The notes beneath the pieces are model-generated. The model was not told the DNA's origin, made no database searches, and was given only the letters and a program-made list of their open reading frames with translations. The translations under genes were made by a program, and so were the position numbers. Source: Chlorobiota bacterium (GTDB lineage: Bacteria; Bacteroidota; Ignavibacteria; Kapaibacteriales; NICIL-2). Taken from it: a stretch of DNA of 33,236 bases. Where the stretch lies: positions 1 to 33,236 of the forward strand of contig JAOAEV010000050.1 in the NCBI GenBank assembly GCA_026416585.1. Direction: 5' to 3'. This document shows, in pieces, positions 1 through 9,173 of the stretch (its first letter is position 1; each line of letters begins with the position of its first letter).

Positions 1-273
1 GGTTGCTGTTGTACTGCGTTCTGAGAACTGCTCCGGTAACGGCGACAGTTGAACAATTGGCAACCCTTGCCAGATGCTCCCCGCCGCGTTGTTCGGCGGT
101 TCGATATTCAGATGGCAGAACGGACAATGCTGATCATCGGCACTCGACATCGCCTGCACATTGCTTTCAACAGGCAGGTGGCTGTGCCACATATTGGCCA
201 ATAGAAAGGGTGCAGTGCACAGCAATAGCGCGACCGCAAGAAGCCGTCCAATTGTACTGGACTGGTATATCAT
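1..273 (-). CDS. Partial small membrane-anchored protein with HCPFCH motif
   Basis: This reading frame is open from an ATG at 273 to the window edge, giving 91 residues without the C-terminus. Residues 9-26 are a hydrophobic segment (signal anchor or signal peptide), followed by an extracytoplasmic part with a HCPFCH motif at about residues 51-56. A hydrophobic N-terminus followed by a short CPxC-type motif resembles the DUF2946 family of small envelope proteins, some of which sit beside metal-uptake genes, but the match is weak and I do not assign a function. It starts 10 bases after the stop of the 1600-residue surface protein on the same strand, so it is probably the last visible member of that operon. 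No clear Shine-Dalgarno is seen. What lies further downstream is outside the window. Confidence 0.55.
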   Translation of the reverse strand, partial: MIYQSSTIGRLLAVALLLCTAPFLLANMWHSHLPVESNVQAMSSADDQHCPFCHLNIEPPNNAAGSIWQGLPIVQLSPLPEQFSERSTTAT

Positions 274-283
274 CACAACAAAT

Positions 284-3200
284 TTAGCGAATCAAAAGCA
301 TCGGGTAGTGCCTGGTTGCAGAGGGAGTGTAGATACGACACCAGTAAGTGCCCGTTGCATAGTGACTCATATCTACCGATACCTGATAGGCATATCCAGC
401 GCTGAGTTTACCAATCTGGACACGATCGATTATTCTGCCGTCAGCTGCAAGCAACTCAATGGCATACTCGCCTTGTTCGTTCGGTGCAACGGTCAGGTGA
501 ACAACATCGGTGGCTGGATTTGGTGTGATTGTCAAAAGTGGTAGCTGTAGGGTCGATCCCAGCAAGCGTAGACCGCCAGCGCCGCAGAGCGTCAGGCAAA
601 GCTGCCCGTTGCCTGTTCCAGGGTTGAGCCACGTTGTCGGTTTGATGCCGGTGTTGGTCCAGCGTGCTTGGACGATGAACACAGAGTCACACTGCCGATC
701 GCCGAGCATAGCATCACCGACAAGTTGCGTAATCACTTGCGGGTTACTGCTAATAGGAGCGAGTAATGTATCGATCGTGATGGTGATGTTATGGCGGTCG
801 TGGGTGCGGCTGTTGAATGATTGTATTCGACCCCCACGCGCGCGAACACCCGTCGGCATAAATAATTGATTGGGTACATCGAGTACCAGAAGAAGCTGTG
901 CATTAGGAATCATCAGTGCAGTATCGAGTTGGCCGTAAATATTGAGTGCGACTTGTCGGTCTCGTGGGTTGAGAATGCGAAGCGAATCAAGCCAGATCGA
1001 AAACCCGATACCCGGAATCGAAACAGCACGTAAGAGAACAGGAATGCTATCGGTGCAGTTCATCCCCAAACTGGTAAAACGCACCCACAGAGTATCGTCG
1101 AACTGCCCGGTGTCACCGGCATTGTACTCTACATCGGCAGTTGCAGTTTTTGTGACGACGTCAATGCTTACGACCTGAGGCGTGACCGAGTAGTATTGCA
1201 TCCACTGACTCACGCCGAATGTGTACGTCATACTGCGGGTGTAGTTGTTTGTCAATTGCAAAGGAAGTGTGCGCGTGTCCCCTTGCTTGACTTCTCCGAA
1301 ATCGAGAACAGAGTCTGCTTCGATCGGTATGGTACGTTCGCCGATAAAATTGACTGTGTCGAGGACTTCCTGTCCGTTGATGATGTAGCGAAGCGCAAAA
1401 TGTGCATTTTTTACGCCTGTTCTTGTTCCTGCAGGATTGAACTCAATCTCGACAGAGAAGCTGAAACCAGACGGAATGCTATACGGTAGAGTTGCCCAGG
1501 GTGTACCGGTGATGCGGAACAAGCGGCTATCTCTACCAGAGATATTGAGCTCCTCAATTGTTGCACTACTGCTCGGATCATTGTTTTTGATTGTCAGTGT
1601 GCGTCGAACCGTCGTACATGGTGCAGCAATACCGAAATCGAGCGGGCGCGGTGAAATTGCCAGTGCATTATTTGTCGGCATGATCCGGATAGGAATTTTC
1701 ACCGAGTCCACACACGGGCAGGACAGCACAATAGTGATCGTGTCCTCAATCGGGCTGAGCGAGGTCGGAGTGATGGTAAAATAGAGGTCCCGACTTGCTG
1801 AGTATGGTGGAACCGTGATGACTTGCACAAGCGGAACAATCTCTGGACGACGTGTGCGAATTGCACTGATGCATGCTTCGACACTGCTCAGATTGCGGAC
1901 CGTGAGTGGTGGTTGTGACTGTGACGAAAAATTGACGGGCACATCCACGAGAACATAGGGTTGTGGGGTGAATTCGAGTACTAATGCTTGTTGAAGCATG
2001 CGGAGTGGTATTTCGAGTGTGCGAATCGTGTCTTCCCGCACAAGGAGGGTTAGCATCGCTGTTTTAATTCCATCGGGATTTTGCGGATATACCCGTGCTT
2101 CAATGATGATGCGGATGGAATCCCCCGTCGCAAGCATTCGTTGCGCTGGTGGCTGCTCGATGATGGTAAAGTAACCAGCGTCAGTGCCGCCAATTGTCGC
2201 AGGAAAGAGTAGCTGTGCATCGCTATTGCCGATGTTACGGAGCCAAATGGTATCTCGTCGGCTACCACAGGCGATGGTTCCGAAATCGAGTAGTGCCTTG
2301 TTCGGTACGACGTTTGACACCGTTCCCACGCCGACCATGATGAAACGTACAGTATCCGGACAGCTCAAGCCAGATTGCTGCGAAATGAACACGAGCGTAT
2401 CAATCTGCAATCCCATTGCAGTAGGCGAAAATGTGACCGTGAGCCACAGTGTATCGCCAGATCGAATCGTTGTCGGGAAAGGTCTATTGGGAGGGATTGG
2501 CTGCCATGAATATGGTGGAGTAAGTACACGGCTCGGTAGTAAAATGACAGAATCCGTCGTACCTCGATTGACAATGCCCAGTCGCACCGAACGATTCCCT
2601 CCGACCCGCACATTCCCGAAGTCCACGATGTCCCCCGTTGCACCGACTCCGATAATAGACGACTCAATCGCATGAACACGCAGCGGAATTTTCACGACTT
2701 GGTCACACACGTCCACTTCGACGGTGAGGGTGTCGTAGAACGTGCCTACTGTCGCTGGAGTCGCGCGAAGATGGAGCCGCACGGTATCGCCAGGAGCAAG
2801 CGTCGTTCGCGATAACTGCGATACCGTAAAGATTGAGGTTCCCACACCAAGCCGACGGATTACTACCGGAGATGTGCCAACTGCGCGCAGGGCGAATGTC
2901 CGCTGCTTGGTTGTACCGCGACATGTTTCTGCAAAATCCACAAAATCAATCGAACGGGCTGCAACTGTGTCGGTTACAATGACCCCGGCGCTATCCACGG
3001 TGATACGGACGGGAATTCGTGCAATGACCGTGTCGGGAGTGCCACCGCGAACAATGATTGTGTCGTTCAACAAACCATAGTGACCAGGTTGAATGTGGAA
3101 TTCAACCACAATTGAAAGTGTATCGCCGGCTGTTGTTGGTATCGGAAATTGCCGTGGTCTGAGGATGCGAAAACCGGTTGTCGCGATCCCAAGAAATGCA

Positions 3201-5086
3201 GTGGAAATTGTTATACCACGCGTGCCGGGGTTGATAATTCGAACCGAGTCGGTACGCATGTTGCCATTTACACAGCTGATGCGTCCCATATCCAGCACAG
3301 CAGGCTGGATTTCGAGTGGTGGTGCAAGCACGCGGACGATCCGTCCAGATGCATGAGAGAACACAGCAGTTGGTCGAGCCTGTGTGCGAGACACAGTTTG
3401 TGGTTGCTCGCGTTGTGCTGCCGCACAAAGTAGATAGTCAGTACCGCGTGGTAAAGTGATAGTCGTGCTCCACCTACAATTACTCCCGACGATGACGGTA
3501 TCGAATGCGCGCCAAATTCCATTTGACGGCTTGACGAATATCACAATCGTTTTTCCTGGTGTACCGCTCCCTTTTAGTAGAAAATCACGGCTGGCAATTG
3601 CTATGGTGTCCATTGTCGGACCAATGTATGCCGATGGTCGAAGCAATACCGAAAGAGTATCAGCAGCGTCGAATCGAATACGTCCATCGCCCCCCTTCGT
3701 GTTCGACTGGTTTCCACCAATTGCGGAAAGCTGGACTTGGCGAATACCGAGTGCCGCCAAGTGTATCCCTCCACCACTACCGCCACCTCCGCGACGAGAT
3801 GAAGACGTTCCGCTTCCCGATCCATCACCACCGTTGGCTGTAACCGACAAAGACGTTATTTCCATGCCGCAGAGTGCGACTGCACCCCCGCCGCCACCAC
3901 CACGACCACCACATGCAACAAAAGGGAAGGATGAATTTCGTGGGTTACCACTGGCACCACCTGCGCCACCGGCAAGCGGAACAAGCGTTGTATCACCGTG
4001 GACACGTCCGGCATTGTTCCCGTTGATGCTGGTGGCTACTCCTGGTGTTGCATAGCCACCGGCAGCGCCGTCGCGATTGTCGGAGACACCGCTGGCACCG
4101 CCATATCCACCATCCGGTGAACAATCCGATCCGCTACCACAGCCGCTACCACTGCTACCAAAGGGATGTCCGGTGCCTCCGCCGGATGATTCATAGGTAC
4201 CTCCATCGGTTCCTGGCATGCAGCCATTGAGTGATGAGCCATTAGGTCCACTGCTACTACCAAGACCACGGTAGCTATTGGGAGTGTTGGTTCCACCGCG
4301 CCCACCACTGGTGTAACCACTACCTCCAGATGAACCTCCACCACTGATGTCACAGAACTCACCTCCACCGCCACCTCCACCTGGACCGCCATCAATTCCA
4401 TTTGCATCGAAACTAATCCGCGTTTGCGTTGGCGATACACCGCGTATAGTTCCTGTGCTCAGCAGTACCAGCGGTAAGTAGCCTTGATTACCGTTGCTAC
4501 CGTCCTGATCCGGATCGTCCGTCGAAATAGTGTATGTGCGTCCACCGAGAATGAGGCTATCAAATAGTAGAGCACCACGCCGTGAACGAACGCCTAACGG
4601 AGAACGCCCAAGAACAGTCTCTGCTCGTGTCCATACATCTGCTCCGGGGGTCGGACGGACGATATAGAATGTATCGGCTGTGGTGACACCGTTTGGTGTG
4701 CGAACACGAAGAGGTATCCGCCATTCCTGTGACAACTGCCGCCAATCCCACGAATTCGGTGTGGCAGTCGGTAGGACGAATGCAAGCGTTGTGATAAGAC
4801 GGCCAGACCACGAAGCAATAAGCGGTCCGAACACAATTTTTGACGAGTCCTCCGGACGCACAAGCTCGATACGCAGAGGGTCGCCGGGGTTGTTCAGATA
4901 CACTCCGTCGCTAACACCGAAATGTGTTCCATTGAGATCCGAATTCGTAGGAGCCACGAACTCGATGTACACAGCCATTCCCGGCGCACCGATGTCAGGA
5001 ATCAGGTACGACAGTGTCGGCTGAGCGACGACATCAACAAACACTGACACTACAGCTACTGCCAGGAGCAGTTTACGAACCAACAT
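284..5086 (-). CDS. Giant secreted Gly-rich, ASH-repeat surface protein with T9SS sorting domain
   Basis: A 1600-residue exported protein. Residues 1-21 form a signal peptide ending VVAQ. Residues about 22-145 look like an IPT/TIG-like beta domain (IPDIGAPG near 29-36). Residues about 229-469 are extremely Gly/Ser-rich with repeated GGGGSGG blocks and about seven scattered cysteines, closing with GGDGRIRF, a pattern found in Gly-rich bacterial adhesin-like proteins. From about residue 591 to 1400 come repeated choice-of-anchor D (ASH) beta modules with the recurring LDFG(T/N/E)-type strand. The last ~86 residues carry the T9SS type A sorting pattern (TITPNPATD near 1520, GTYWCRI, ending LLIR). 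It is therefore expected to be secreted through the outer membrane by T9SS and held on the cell surface. Its ATG lies 14 bases inside the RidA-like gene, suggesting translational coupling. Ligand and biological role are unknown. Confidence 0.9.
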   Translation of the reverse strand: MLVRKLLLAVAVVSVFVDVVAQPTLSYLIPDIGAPGMAVYIEFVAPTNSDLNGTHFGVSDGVYLNNPGDPLRIELVRPEDSSKIVFGPLIASWSGRLITTLAFVLPTATPNSWDWRQLSQEWRIPLRVRTPNGVTTADTFYIVRPTPGADVWTRAETVLGRSPLGVRSRRGALLFDSLILGGRTYTISTDDPDQDGSNGNQGYLPLVLLSTGTIRGVSPTQTRISFDANGIDGGPGGGGGGGEFCDISGGGSSGGSGYTSGGRGGTNTPNSYRGLGSSSGPNGSSLNGCMPGTDGGTYESSGGGTGHPFGSSGSGCGSGSDCSPDGGYGGASGVSDNRDGAAGGYATPGVATSINGNNAGRVHGDTTLVPLAGGAGGASGNPRNSSFPFVACGGRGGGGGGAVALCGMEITSLSVTANGGDGSGSGTSSSRRGGGGSGGGIHLAALGIRQVQLSAIGGNQSNTKGGDGRIRFDAADTLSVLLRPSAYIGPTMDTIAIASRDFLLKGSGTPGKTIVIFVKPSNGIWRAFDTVIVGSNCRWSTTITLPRGTDYLLCAAAQREQPQTVSRTQARPTAVFSHASGRIVRVLAPPLEIQPAVLDMGRISCVNGNMRTDSVRIINPGTRGITISTAFLGIATTGFRILRPRQFPIPTTAGDTLSIVVEFHIQPGHYGLLNDTIIVRGGTPDTVIARIPVRITVDSAGVIVTDTVAARSIDFVDFAETCRGTTKQRTFALRAVGTSPVVIRRLGVGTSIFTVSQLSRTTLAPGDTVRLHLRATPATVGTFYDTLTVEVDVCDQVVKIPLRVHAIESSIIGVGATGDIVDFGNVRVGGNRSVRLGIVNRGTTDSVILLPSRVLTPPYSWQPIPPNRPFPTTIRSGDTLWLTVTFSPTAMGLQIDTLVFISQQSGLSCPDTVRFIMVGVGTVSNVVPNKALLDFGTIACGSRRDTIWLRNIGNSDAQLLFPATIGGTDAGYFTIIEQPPAQRMLATGDSIRIIIEARVYPQNPDGIKTAMLTLLVREDTIRTLEIPLRMLQQALVLEFTPQPYVLVDVPVNFSSQSQPPLTVRNLSSVEACISAIRTRRPEIVPLVQVITVPPYSASRDLYFTITPTSLSPIEDTITIVLSCPCVDSVKIPIRIMPTNNALAISPRPLDFGIAAPCTTVRRTLTIKNNDPSSSATIEELNISGRDSRLFRITGTPWATLPYSIPSGFSFSVEIEFNPAGTRTGVKNAHFALRYIINGQEVLDTVNFIGERTIPIEADSVLDFGEVKQGDTRTLPLQLTNNYTRSMTYTFGVSQWMQYYSVTPQVVSIDVVTKTATADVEYNAGDTGQFDDTLWVRFTSLGMNCTDSIPVLLRAVSIPGIGFSIWLDSLRILNPRDRQVALNIYGQLDTALMIPNAQLLLVLDVPNQLFMPTGVRARGGRIQSFNSRTHDRHNITITIDTLLAPISSNPQVITQLVGDAMLGDRQCDSVFIVQARWTNTGIKPTTWLNPGTGNGQLCLTLCGAGGLRLLGSTLQLPLLTITPNPATDVVHLTVAPNEQGEYAIELLAADGRIIDRVQIGKLSAGYAYQVSVDMSHYATGTYWCRIYTPSATRHYPMLLIR

Positions 5087-5498
5087 AGGCGATAACTTTA
5101 AGTTCTACTGCAATGGGTGTCGGCAGTGCCCCGACCTCGATTGTTGTTCGGCACGCGTTGATTGTTCCGAAATGTTCGTGCCAAAGACGATTGAAAACGG
5201 GAAAATCGCAACGCATGTTCGTCAAGAAAACAGTGACGTCCACAATGTTTTCCCAGTGAGCACCTGCTGCCTCGAGAATTGATCGCACATTGGCAAAGAC
5301 CGAGAGCGTCTGTGCCTCGATGTCGTACTCGACAACATTACCATCCTCGTCAAAACGAGTGCCGGGAATTTCATTGGTGCCAGGTTTGCGGGGACCAACA
5401 CCCGATAGAAAGATGAAATCACCGACGCGTCGCGCATGAGGATATGCACCAACTGGTGCCGGTGCTTCGCTGCTGCGGATGATGTGATCTTGGCTCAT
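5073..5498 (-). CDS. RidA-family deaminase, 2-aminomuconate deaminase-like
   Basis: A 141-residue protein of the RidA/YjgF/UK114 family, small trimeric enzymes that hydrolyse imines or enamines. The family's key arginine and glutamate are present as R117 (CRTTIEV) and E132 (VELKVIAY). The N-terminal APVGAYPHARRVGDF and LSGVGPRKPG segments resemble the 2-aminomuconate deaminase branch more than housekeeping RidA. The aldehyde dehydrogenase two genes upstream looks like 2-aminomuconate-semialdehyde dehydrogenase, so the likely job is conversion of 2-aminomuconate to 2-oxocrotonate-type products in the kynurenine route of tryptophan breakdown. The start is 6 bases after the preceding stop, and its 3' end overlaps the next gene by 14 bases. 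RidA-fold membership is firm; the exact substrate is inferred from sequence style plus context, and general imine deaminase remains possible. Confidence 0.88.
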   Translation of the reverse strand: MSQDHIIRSSEAPAPVGAYPHARRVGDFIFLSGVGPRKPGTNEIPGTRFDEDGNVVEYDIEAQTLSVFANVRSILEAAGAHWENIVDVTVFLTNMRCDFPVFNRLWHEHFGTINACRTTIEVGALPTPIAVELKVIAYVGS

Positions 5499-5504
5499 TC
5501 CAGT

Positions 5505-7604
5505 TTAGCGAATCATCAACAATCGAATAACGTCGCCACCAGCCGTTTTCAACCGAAGGACATAAGAACCTGCTGCCAGAGAACCAATCTGCACCGCTAT
5601 TGCTTGCTCTGGTGTGGAGTTGATGTGCTCGAACAGGAGACGACCGAGCATGTCATAGACGGAAACTGCATCGATGGGTATGCGTGCTGCGGAAATTGTC
5701 ACGTGCGACGTCACCGGATTGGGAAAGATCGTGATTGCATCTGCGGCGAACTCGTTCTGCACAGAGAGAATCGAGTCTGCTACTAAGCGGTACACTCCAC
5801 CGCGCGATGTTGTTGCAAGTAGCTCGTCATTAGCTTGACGGCGTAGGTAGAGGACTGGCTCGGTAATGCTTGAATCCATCGAGACCATCACAGAAGTTCG
5901 TCTAATTGTTGTGAGAGTGTTTTTGCCGTCAAATGCAATCCAGCATGTACCTCCTCTTGACAGTGCAAGGGAGCGGACAGAACCTGGAGGCAATGTTATC
6001 TGGGCTTCGGGCGTACCATCGCTCCGATAACGATAAACAATGCTTGTGCCGTTCGAATCGGCAATGCAAATAACCGTTCCGTCGGTAGCAATGTCGCAAT
6101 GAATAATGCGGTGAACGATACTCGCTATCGTTCGCAACGATAGTGGAACCAGACGCTCAACGGCGACGATGCTGTGTGTGGTGGCAACGATTGCCAGTGA
6201 GTCATTGGCGCGGACGCCAACAATCGTTTCACCGGTGGCAATAGGCACTTGAGCTGATAGCCAATTCATGCCATCAGTTGAGATATACGCCGTTGTTGCC
6301 GATGCTGCAGCGAGCATTCCCTTGAAAGCACAAACGGCAACAATCGGATCGGTAATACTTCCGCTTGCAGTCGAGCACCGACTGACGGTCATCCCCCCAT
6401 CATTAGAGCACCATAAGCCACTGGACGCTGCGAGCACCACAAGATTCGGTGGTATCACCAGTGCGTCAGTGATGCGACTATTGCTACCGAAAGGTGCAAC
6501 AGTTGTCCAACTCAATCCTGCGTTCACCGATCGAAAGAGCTTACCACTACTGCTTGCAGCAATAAGCACGATGTTAGGATGGTATACAGCACACTCGAGT
6601 GCTACACCAGCAATGCCACTGGAGGAGTTGGACCAAAACATGCCACTATCTTCTGCGCTGAAGATGCCGTCAGCGGTCGCAACTAAGAGTGTGCTGCTGA
6701 GCGTAACGGCAACATCACGCACAGTAAACGATTGCCTGCTTACCAGAGTCCACTGCATACTGCCAAGGTAGCGCCTATAAATTGCTGTTGAGTCACTCGT
6801 TGCAGAGGGAACAAAACAGAACATCGTTTCCTGGCGCACAATCGCGATGCGTGCGTTGGCTGGTAGAGTGGGTAGTCCAGTGCTTACTTCTGTCCACGAG
6901 CTTCCCCCATCAGTGGAGCGTGCAAGGCTGCCGTTACGAATCGCCCACAGGATAACCGGCGCACCGCTGTACTCCTGGCTCGACGTAAGTGCAGTGAACG
7001 ATCCGCTAGCCAGCATGATGATGTTCCGTGTGCGTCTATCGAGCTTGTACAATCCTGCGCCGAAGCAGTAGATCGTCGAGTCGTGAGCTTGATAGAATTG
7101 CCATCGTTCGGCAGGTAGCGTACCGATAAGCTTGGCGCTGACTGCATTATCGTTCGAGACATACACCGATGCGGAGCTGGTGCCAGTAGTAATGACGACA
7201 AGGTCGCCAAAACGCAAACCTTCAATGGAAGCGACAGTTTCGTTCAAAGCAATGCCTGTGGGGATAGGTATCTCTTGCCACGAAAACCCGCCATCGGTTG
7301 AGCGATGGAAGGTGCCATTTGCAGCAAGCACCATTGATTCAATACCGAGTGAGTCGGTACAGGAAGCAAATGAGGCTGTGGCAGGTGCTGAAGGTATATC
7401 CAGTTGCATCCATGAAATACCACCATCGTGGGAACGGAAAATGGTACTTGTTCCGCTCAGCCGAGCGAAGATGGTCCCACCAGTGTTTGTGTAGAAGCGT
7501 TCGACGTCGGCGCCGTCTTTACGTGTTAGCAGTTGCCACTGTGCGGATGCAACAAGTGTGCATACCGCCAATAGAACGCTTGCCAAAGGAAAACAAAGGT
7601 TCAT
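5505..7604 (-). CDS. Secreted Asp-box (BNR-like) beta-propeller protein with T9SS sorting domain
   Basis: A 699-residue protein with a signal peptide (residues 1-22, cleavage near VASAQ). The body holds repeated Asp-box motifs S-x-D-G-G-x-[ST]-W: SHDGGISW (58-65), STDGGFSW (102-109), STDGGSSW (230-237), a degenerate EDSGMFW (about 318-324), SVNAGLSW (359-366), SNDGGMT (400-406) and STDGMNW (442-448). This indicates a sialidase/Ycf48-like propeller fold, but no sialidase catalytic set is recognised, so no enzymatic role is claimed. The last ~76 residues contain the T9SS pattern (IFPNPVTSHVTI, VYDMLGR, AGSYVLRL, ending LLMIR). It sits between the aldehyde dehydrogenase (24-base gap) and the RidA-like gene (6-base gap), so it is almost certainly co-transcribed with both. 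A good Shine-Dalgarno precedes it. Ligand unknown. Confidence 0.88.
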   Translation of the reverse strand: MNLCFPLASVLLAVCTLVASAQWQLLTRKDGADVERFYTNTGGTIFARLSGTSTIFRSHDGGISWMQLDIPSAPATASFASCTDSLGIESMVLAANGTFHRSTDGGFSWQEIPIPTGIALNETVASIEGLRFGDLVVITTGTSSASVYVSNDNAVSAKLIGTLPAERWQFYQAHDSTIYCFGAGLYKLDRRTRNIIMLASGSFTALTSSQEYSGAPVILWAIRNGSLARSTDGGSSWTEVSTGLPTLPANARIAIVRQETMFCFVPSATSDSTAIYRRYLGSMQWTLVSRQSFTVRDVAVTLSSTLLVATADGIFSAEDSGMFWSNSSSGIAGVALECAVYHPNIVLIAASSSGKLFRSVNAGLSWTTVAPFGSNSRITDALVIPPNLVVLAASSGLWCSNDGGMTVSRCSTASGSITDPIVAVCAFKGMLAAASATTAYISTDGMNWLSAQVPIATGETIVGVRANDSLAIVATTHSIVAVERLVPLSLRTIASIVHRIIHCDIATDGTVICIADSNGTSIVYRYRSDGTPEAQITLPPGSVRSLALSRGGTCWIAFDGKNTLTTIRRTSVMVSMDSSITEPVLYLRRQANDELLATTSRGGVYRLVADSILSVQNEFAADAITIFPNPVTSHVTISAARIPIDAVSVYDMLGRLLFEHINSTPEQAIAVQIGSLAAGSYVLRLKTAGGDVIRLLMIR

Positions 7605-7611
7605 TGCCGAT

Positions 7612-7617
7612 ACCTCA
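7612..7617 (-). promoter_or_regulatory. Shine-Dalgarno TGAGGT for the Asp-box T9SS gene
   Basis: On the minus strand TGAGGT ends 7 bases before the ATG at 7604, a near-ideal position. Most starts in this window lack such a motif, so its presence supports this start and suggests independent ribosome entry after the dehydrogenase gene. Confidence 0.5.
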
Positions 7618-7628
7618 GAACGTTAGTG

Positions 7629-9062
7629 CTACAACTTGATGCAGACATTTTTTGCCTCGGTGAAAAATCTATAGGCTTCCCATCCGCCCTCGCGTCCGAC
7701 GCCACTATCCTTTGTGCCACCGAACGGCGTTCGCAAATCGCGCAACATCCAACAATTAACCCAAACCACCCCACACTCCAGTCGATCTGCGATCATATGT
7801 GCACGACGGAGATCATTTGTCCAGATGCTGGCGGCTAATCCATAGCGAATACTGTTTGCAATGGCAAGAGCGTCGCTGTCGGAGTCAAACGGAAGGATTG
7901 TTACGACTGGTCCGAAAATCTCTTCTTGATTAGCAGAACAGTTCGGTTCAAGATCAACGATGACAGTTGGCTCGACAAACCAGCCATATATGCACCGACC
8001 GTCGAGGCGCGCTGCATTACCACCGGTGAGAATACGCCCGCCATCGGCTACAGCACGTTCGATTGCAGCGAGCACCTTGTGGTAGTGAGCTTGTGAGACC
8101 AATGCACCAATGTCAGTTTCTGCATTGAGTGGATCGCCGACACGCAGTGAGCGGACGTGATCACAGAAGCGCTCAACAAAGCGCTCGAATATTGTGCGTT
8201 CGACGATAATACGTGAACCGCACAGGCAGATCTCACCTTGATTAAGGAATCCCGCGCGAACGATTTGCGGAATGGCGGAATCGAGATCAGAGTCAGCGAA
8301 CACAAGTGTTGGGTTCTTGCCGCCAAGCTCGAGCGAAAGTTTCTTGAACTGTGGTCCCGCTGTGCGGGCGATGTACGCACCGGTTGCCGTGCTGCCGGTA
8401 AACGAAATCGCACGAATACGAGGATGCTCAACGATTGCCGCACCTGCTTCGCTACCGTAACCATGCACGATGTTGAGAACGCCTGGTGGAAGCCCGCATT
8501 CAGCACAAAGTTGTGCAAACATTGTGGCTGTCAGTGGTGTCAGCTCAGAGGGTTTGGCAACCACCGTATTACCAAATGCCAACGCAGGAGCAATTTTCCA
8601 TGTGAGCAAATACAGCGGCAGGTTCCATGGGGAAATGCAACCGACAACACCCAAAGGCTGACGGAGTGTGTAATTGAGTGCAGTCGGCAGTGGATGTGCC
8701 TCTGTCCATGTGTGGAGTGCAGCTGCTGCAAAAAAACGAAGATTGGCAAGCGAGCGTGGGATGTCAAGCGCTCGTGCTAAAGAGACTGGCTTTCCTTGAT
8801 CCCGCGATTCAGCATAAGCGAACTCATCGAGGCGTGCTTCGAGTGCATCGGCAATGCGATGAAGAATTGCTGACCGTTCGGCGGGCGTTGCTTGCGACCA
8901 CTGAGGGAAGGCATGTTCAGCTGCAGCCACAGCTCGATCGACATCTGTTCGATCCCCACGTGCGACGTTCGCATAGACCATGCCCGTCGCTGGTTCATAC
9001 ACTTCAATCCAATCTGACGAGGCAACGAATCTGCCTTCGATGAAGTGGCAGAGCTGTTCCAT
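7629..9062 (-). CDS. Aldehyde dehydrogenase, 2-aminomuconate (or 2-hydroxymuconate) semialdehyde type
   Basis: NAD(P)-dependent aldehyde dehydrogenase, 477 residues from the chosen ATG. The transition-state Asn is in SPWN (N147), the general base is E245 in LSLELGGKNP, and the catalytic Cys is C279 in NQGEICLCGSR. The NQGEICLC version is characteristic of the ALDH8A1 / 2-aminomuconic and 2-hydroxymuconic semialdehyde dehydrogenase group. With a RidA/aminomuconate-deaminase-like gene two positions downstream, oxidation of 2-aminomuconate semialdehyde in tryptophan (kynurenine) degradation is the best inference; a catechol meta-cleavage role is the alternative. The frame extends upstream to a GTG at 9125, but the added 21 residues are not family-like and MEQLCHFIEGRFV is a typical family N-terminus, so 9062 is preferred. 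First gene of the minus-strand operon. Confidence 0.92.
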   Translation of the reverse strand: MEQLCHFIEGRFVASSDWIEVYEPATGMVYANVARGDRTDVDRAVAAAEHAFPQWSQATPAERSAILHRIADALEARLDEFAYAESRDQGKPVSLARALDIPRSLANLRFFAAAALHTWTEAHPLPTALNYTLRQPLGVVGCISPWNLPLYLLTWKIAPALAFGNTVVAKPSELTPLTATMFAQLCAECGLPPGVLNIVHGYGSEAGAAIVEHPRIRAISFTGSTATGAYIARTAGPQFKKLSLELGGKNPTLVFADSDLDSAIPQIVRAGFLNQGEICLCGSRIIVERTIFERFVERFCDHVRSLRVGDPLNAETDIGALVSQAHYHKVLAAIERAVADGGRILTGGNAARLDGRCIYGWFVEPTVIVDLEPNCSANQEEIFGPVVTILPFDSDSDALAIANSIRYGLAASIWTNDLRRAHMIADRLECGVVWVNCWMLRDLRTPFGGTKDSGVGREGGWEAYRFFTEAKNVCIKL

Positions 9063-9173
9063 CGGGGCATGCGGTGGTGTTCTTGTAGTAGCGAAGATAC
9101 TCAATTTCTTGTTGGACGCTGGCACAGCAGTTGTAAATTGCTCGTCAGCAGAATAACCAATGCATCTTGATCC
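9063..9173. other. Divergent intergenic region, aldehyde dehydrogenase / recombinase
   Basis: These 111 bases separate the divergent starts and should hold both promoters. On the minus strand TATCTTCG (9092-9099) resembles the TAnnTTTG -7 element of Bacteroidota promoters and would place transcription start about 20-25 bases before the ATG at 9062, but no TTG -33 box is found at the right spacing. On the plus strand TAAATTG (9134-9140) is the only vaguely similar element. No RNA gene or terminator is seen. Confidence 0.3.

Noticed and set aside
3456-4055. Long plus-strand frame encoding a Pro-rich protein opposite the Gly-rich region
   Set aside because: It is the antisense shadow of GGx codons in the large surface-protein gene; it has no start context, no domain and no partner.
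3240-4440. DNA-level tandem repeat or CRISPR-like array in the CCACC-rich stretch
   Set aside because: The repetition is irregular and explained by Gly codons of one reading frame; there are no fixed-length repeats with spacers.
5505-7604. Sialidase
   Set aside because: Asp-box repeats occur in many propellers; the catalytic Arg triad and Tyr/Glu of sialidases were not recognised.
8048-8518. Second minus-strand frame inside the aldehyde dehydrogenase, considered as frameshift evidence
   Set aside because: The dehydrogenase frame is intact from start to stop with all catalytic residues, so the other frame is a shadow.
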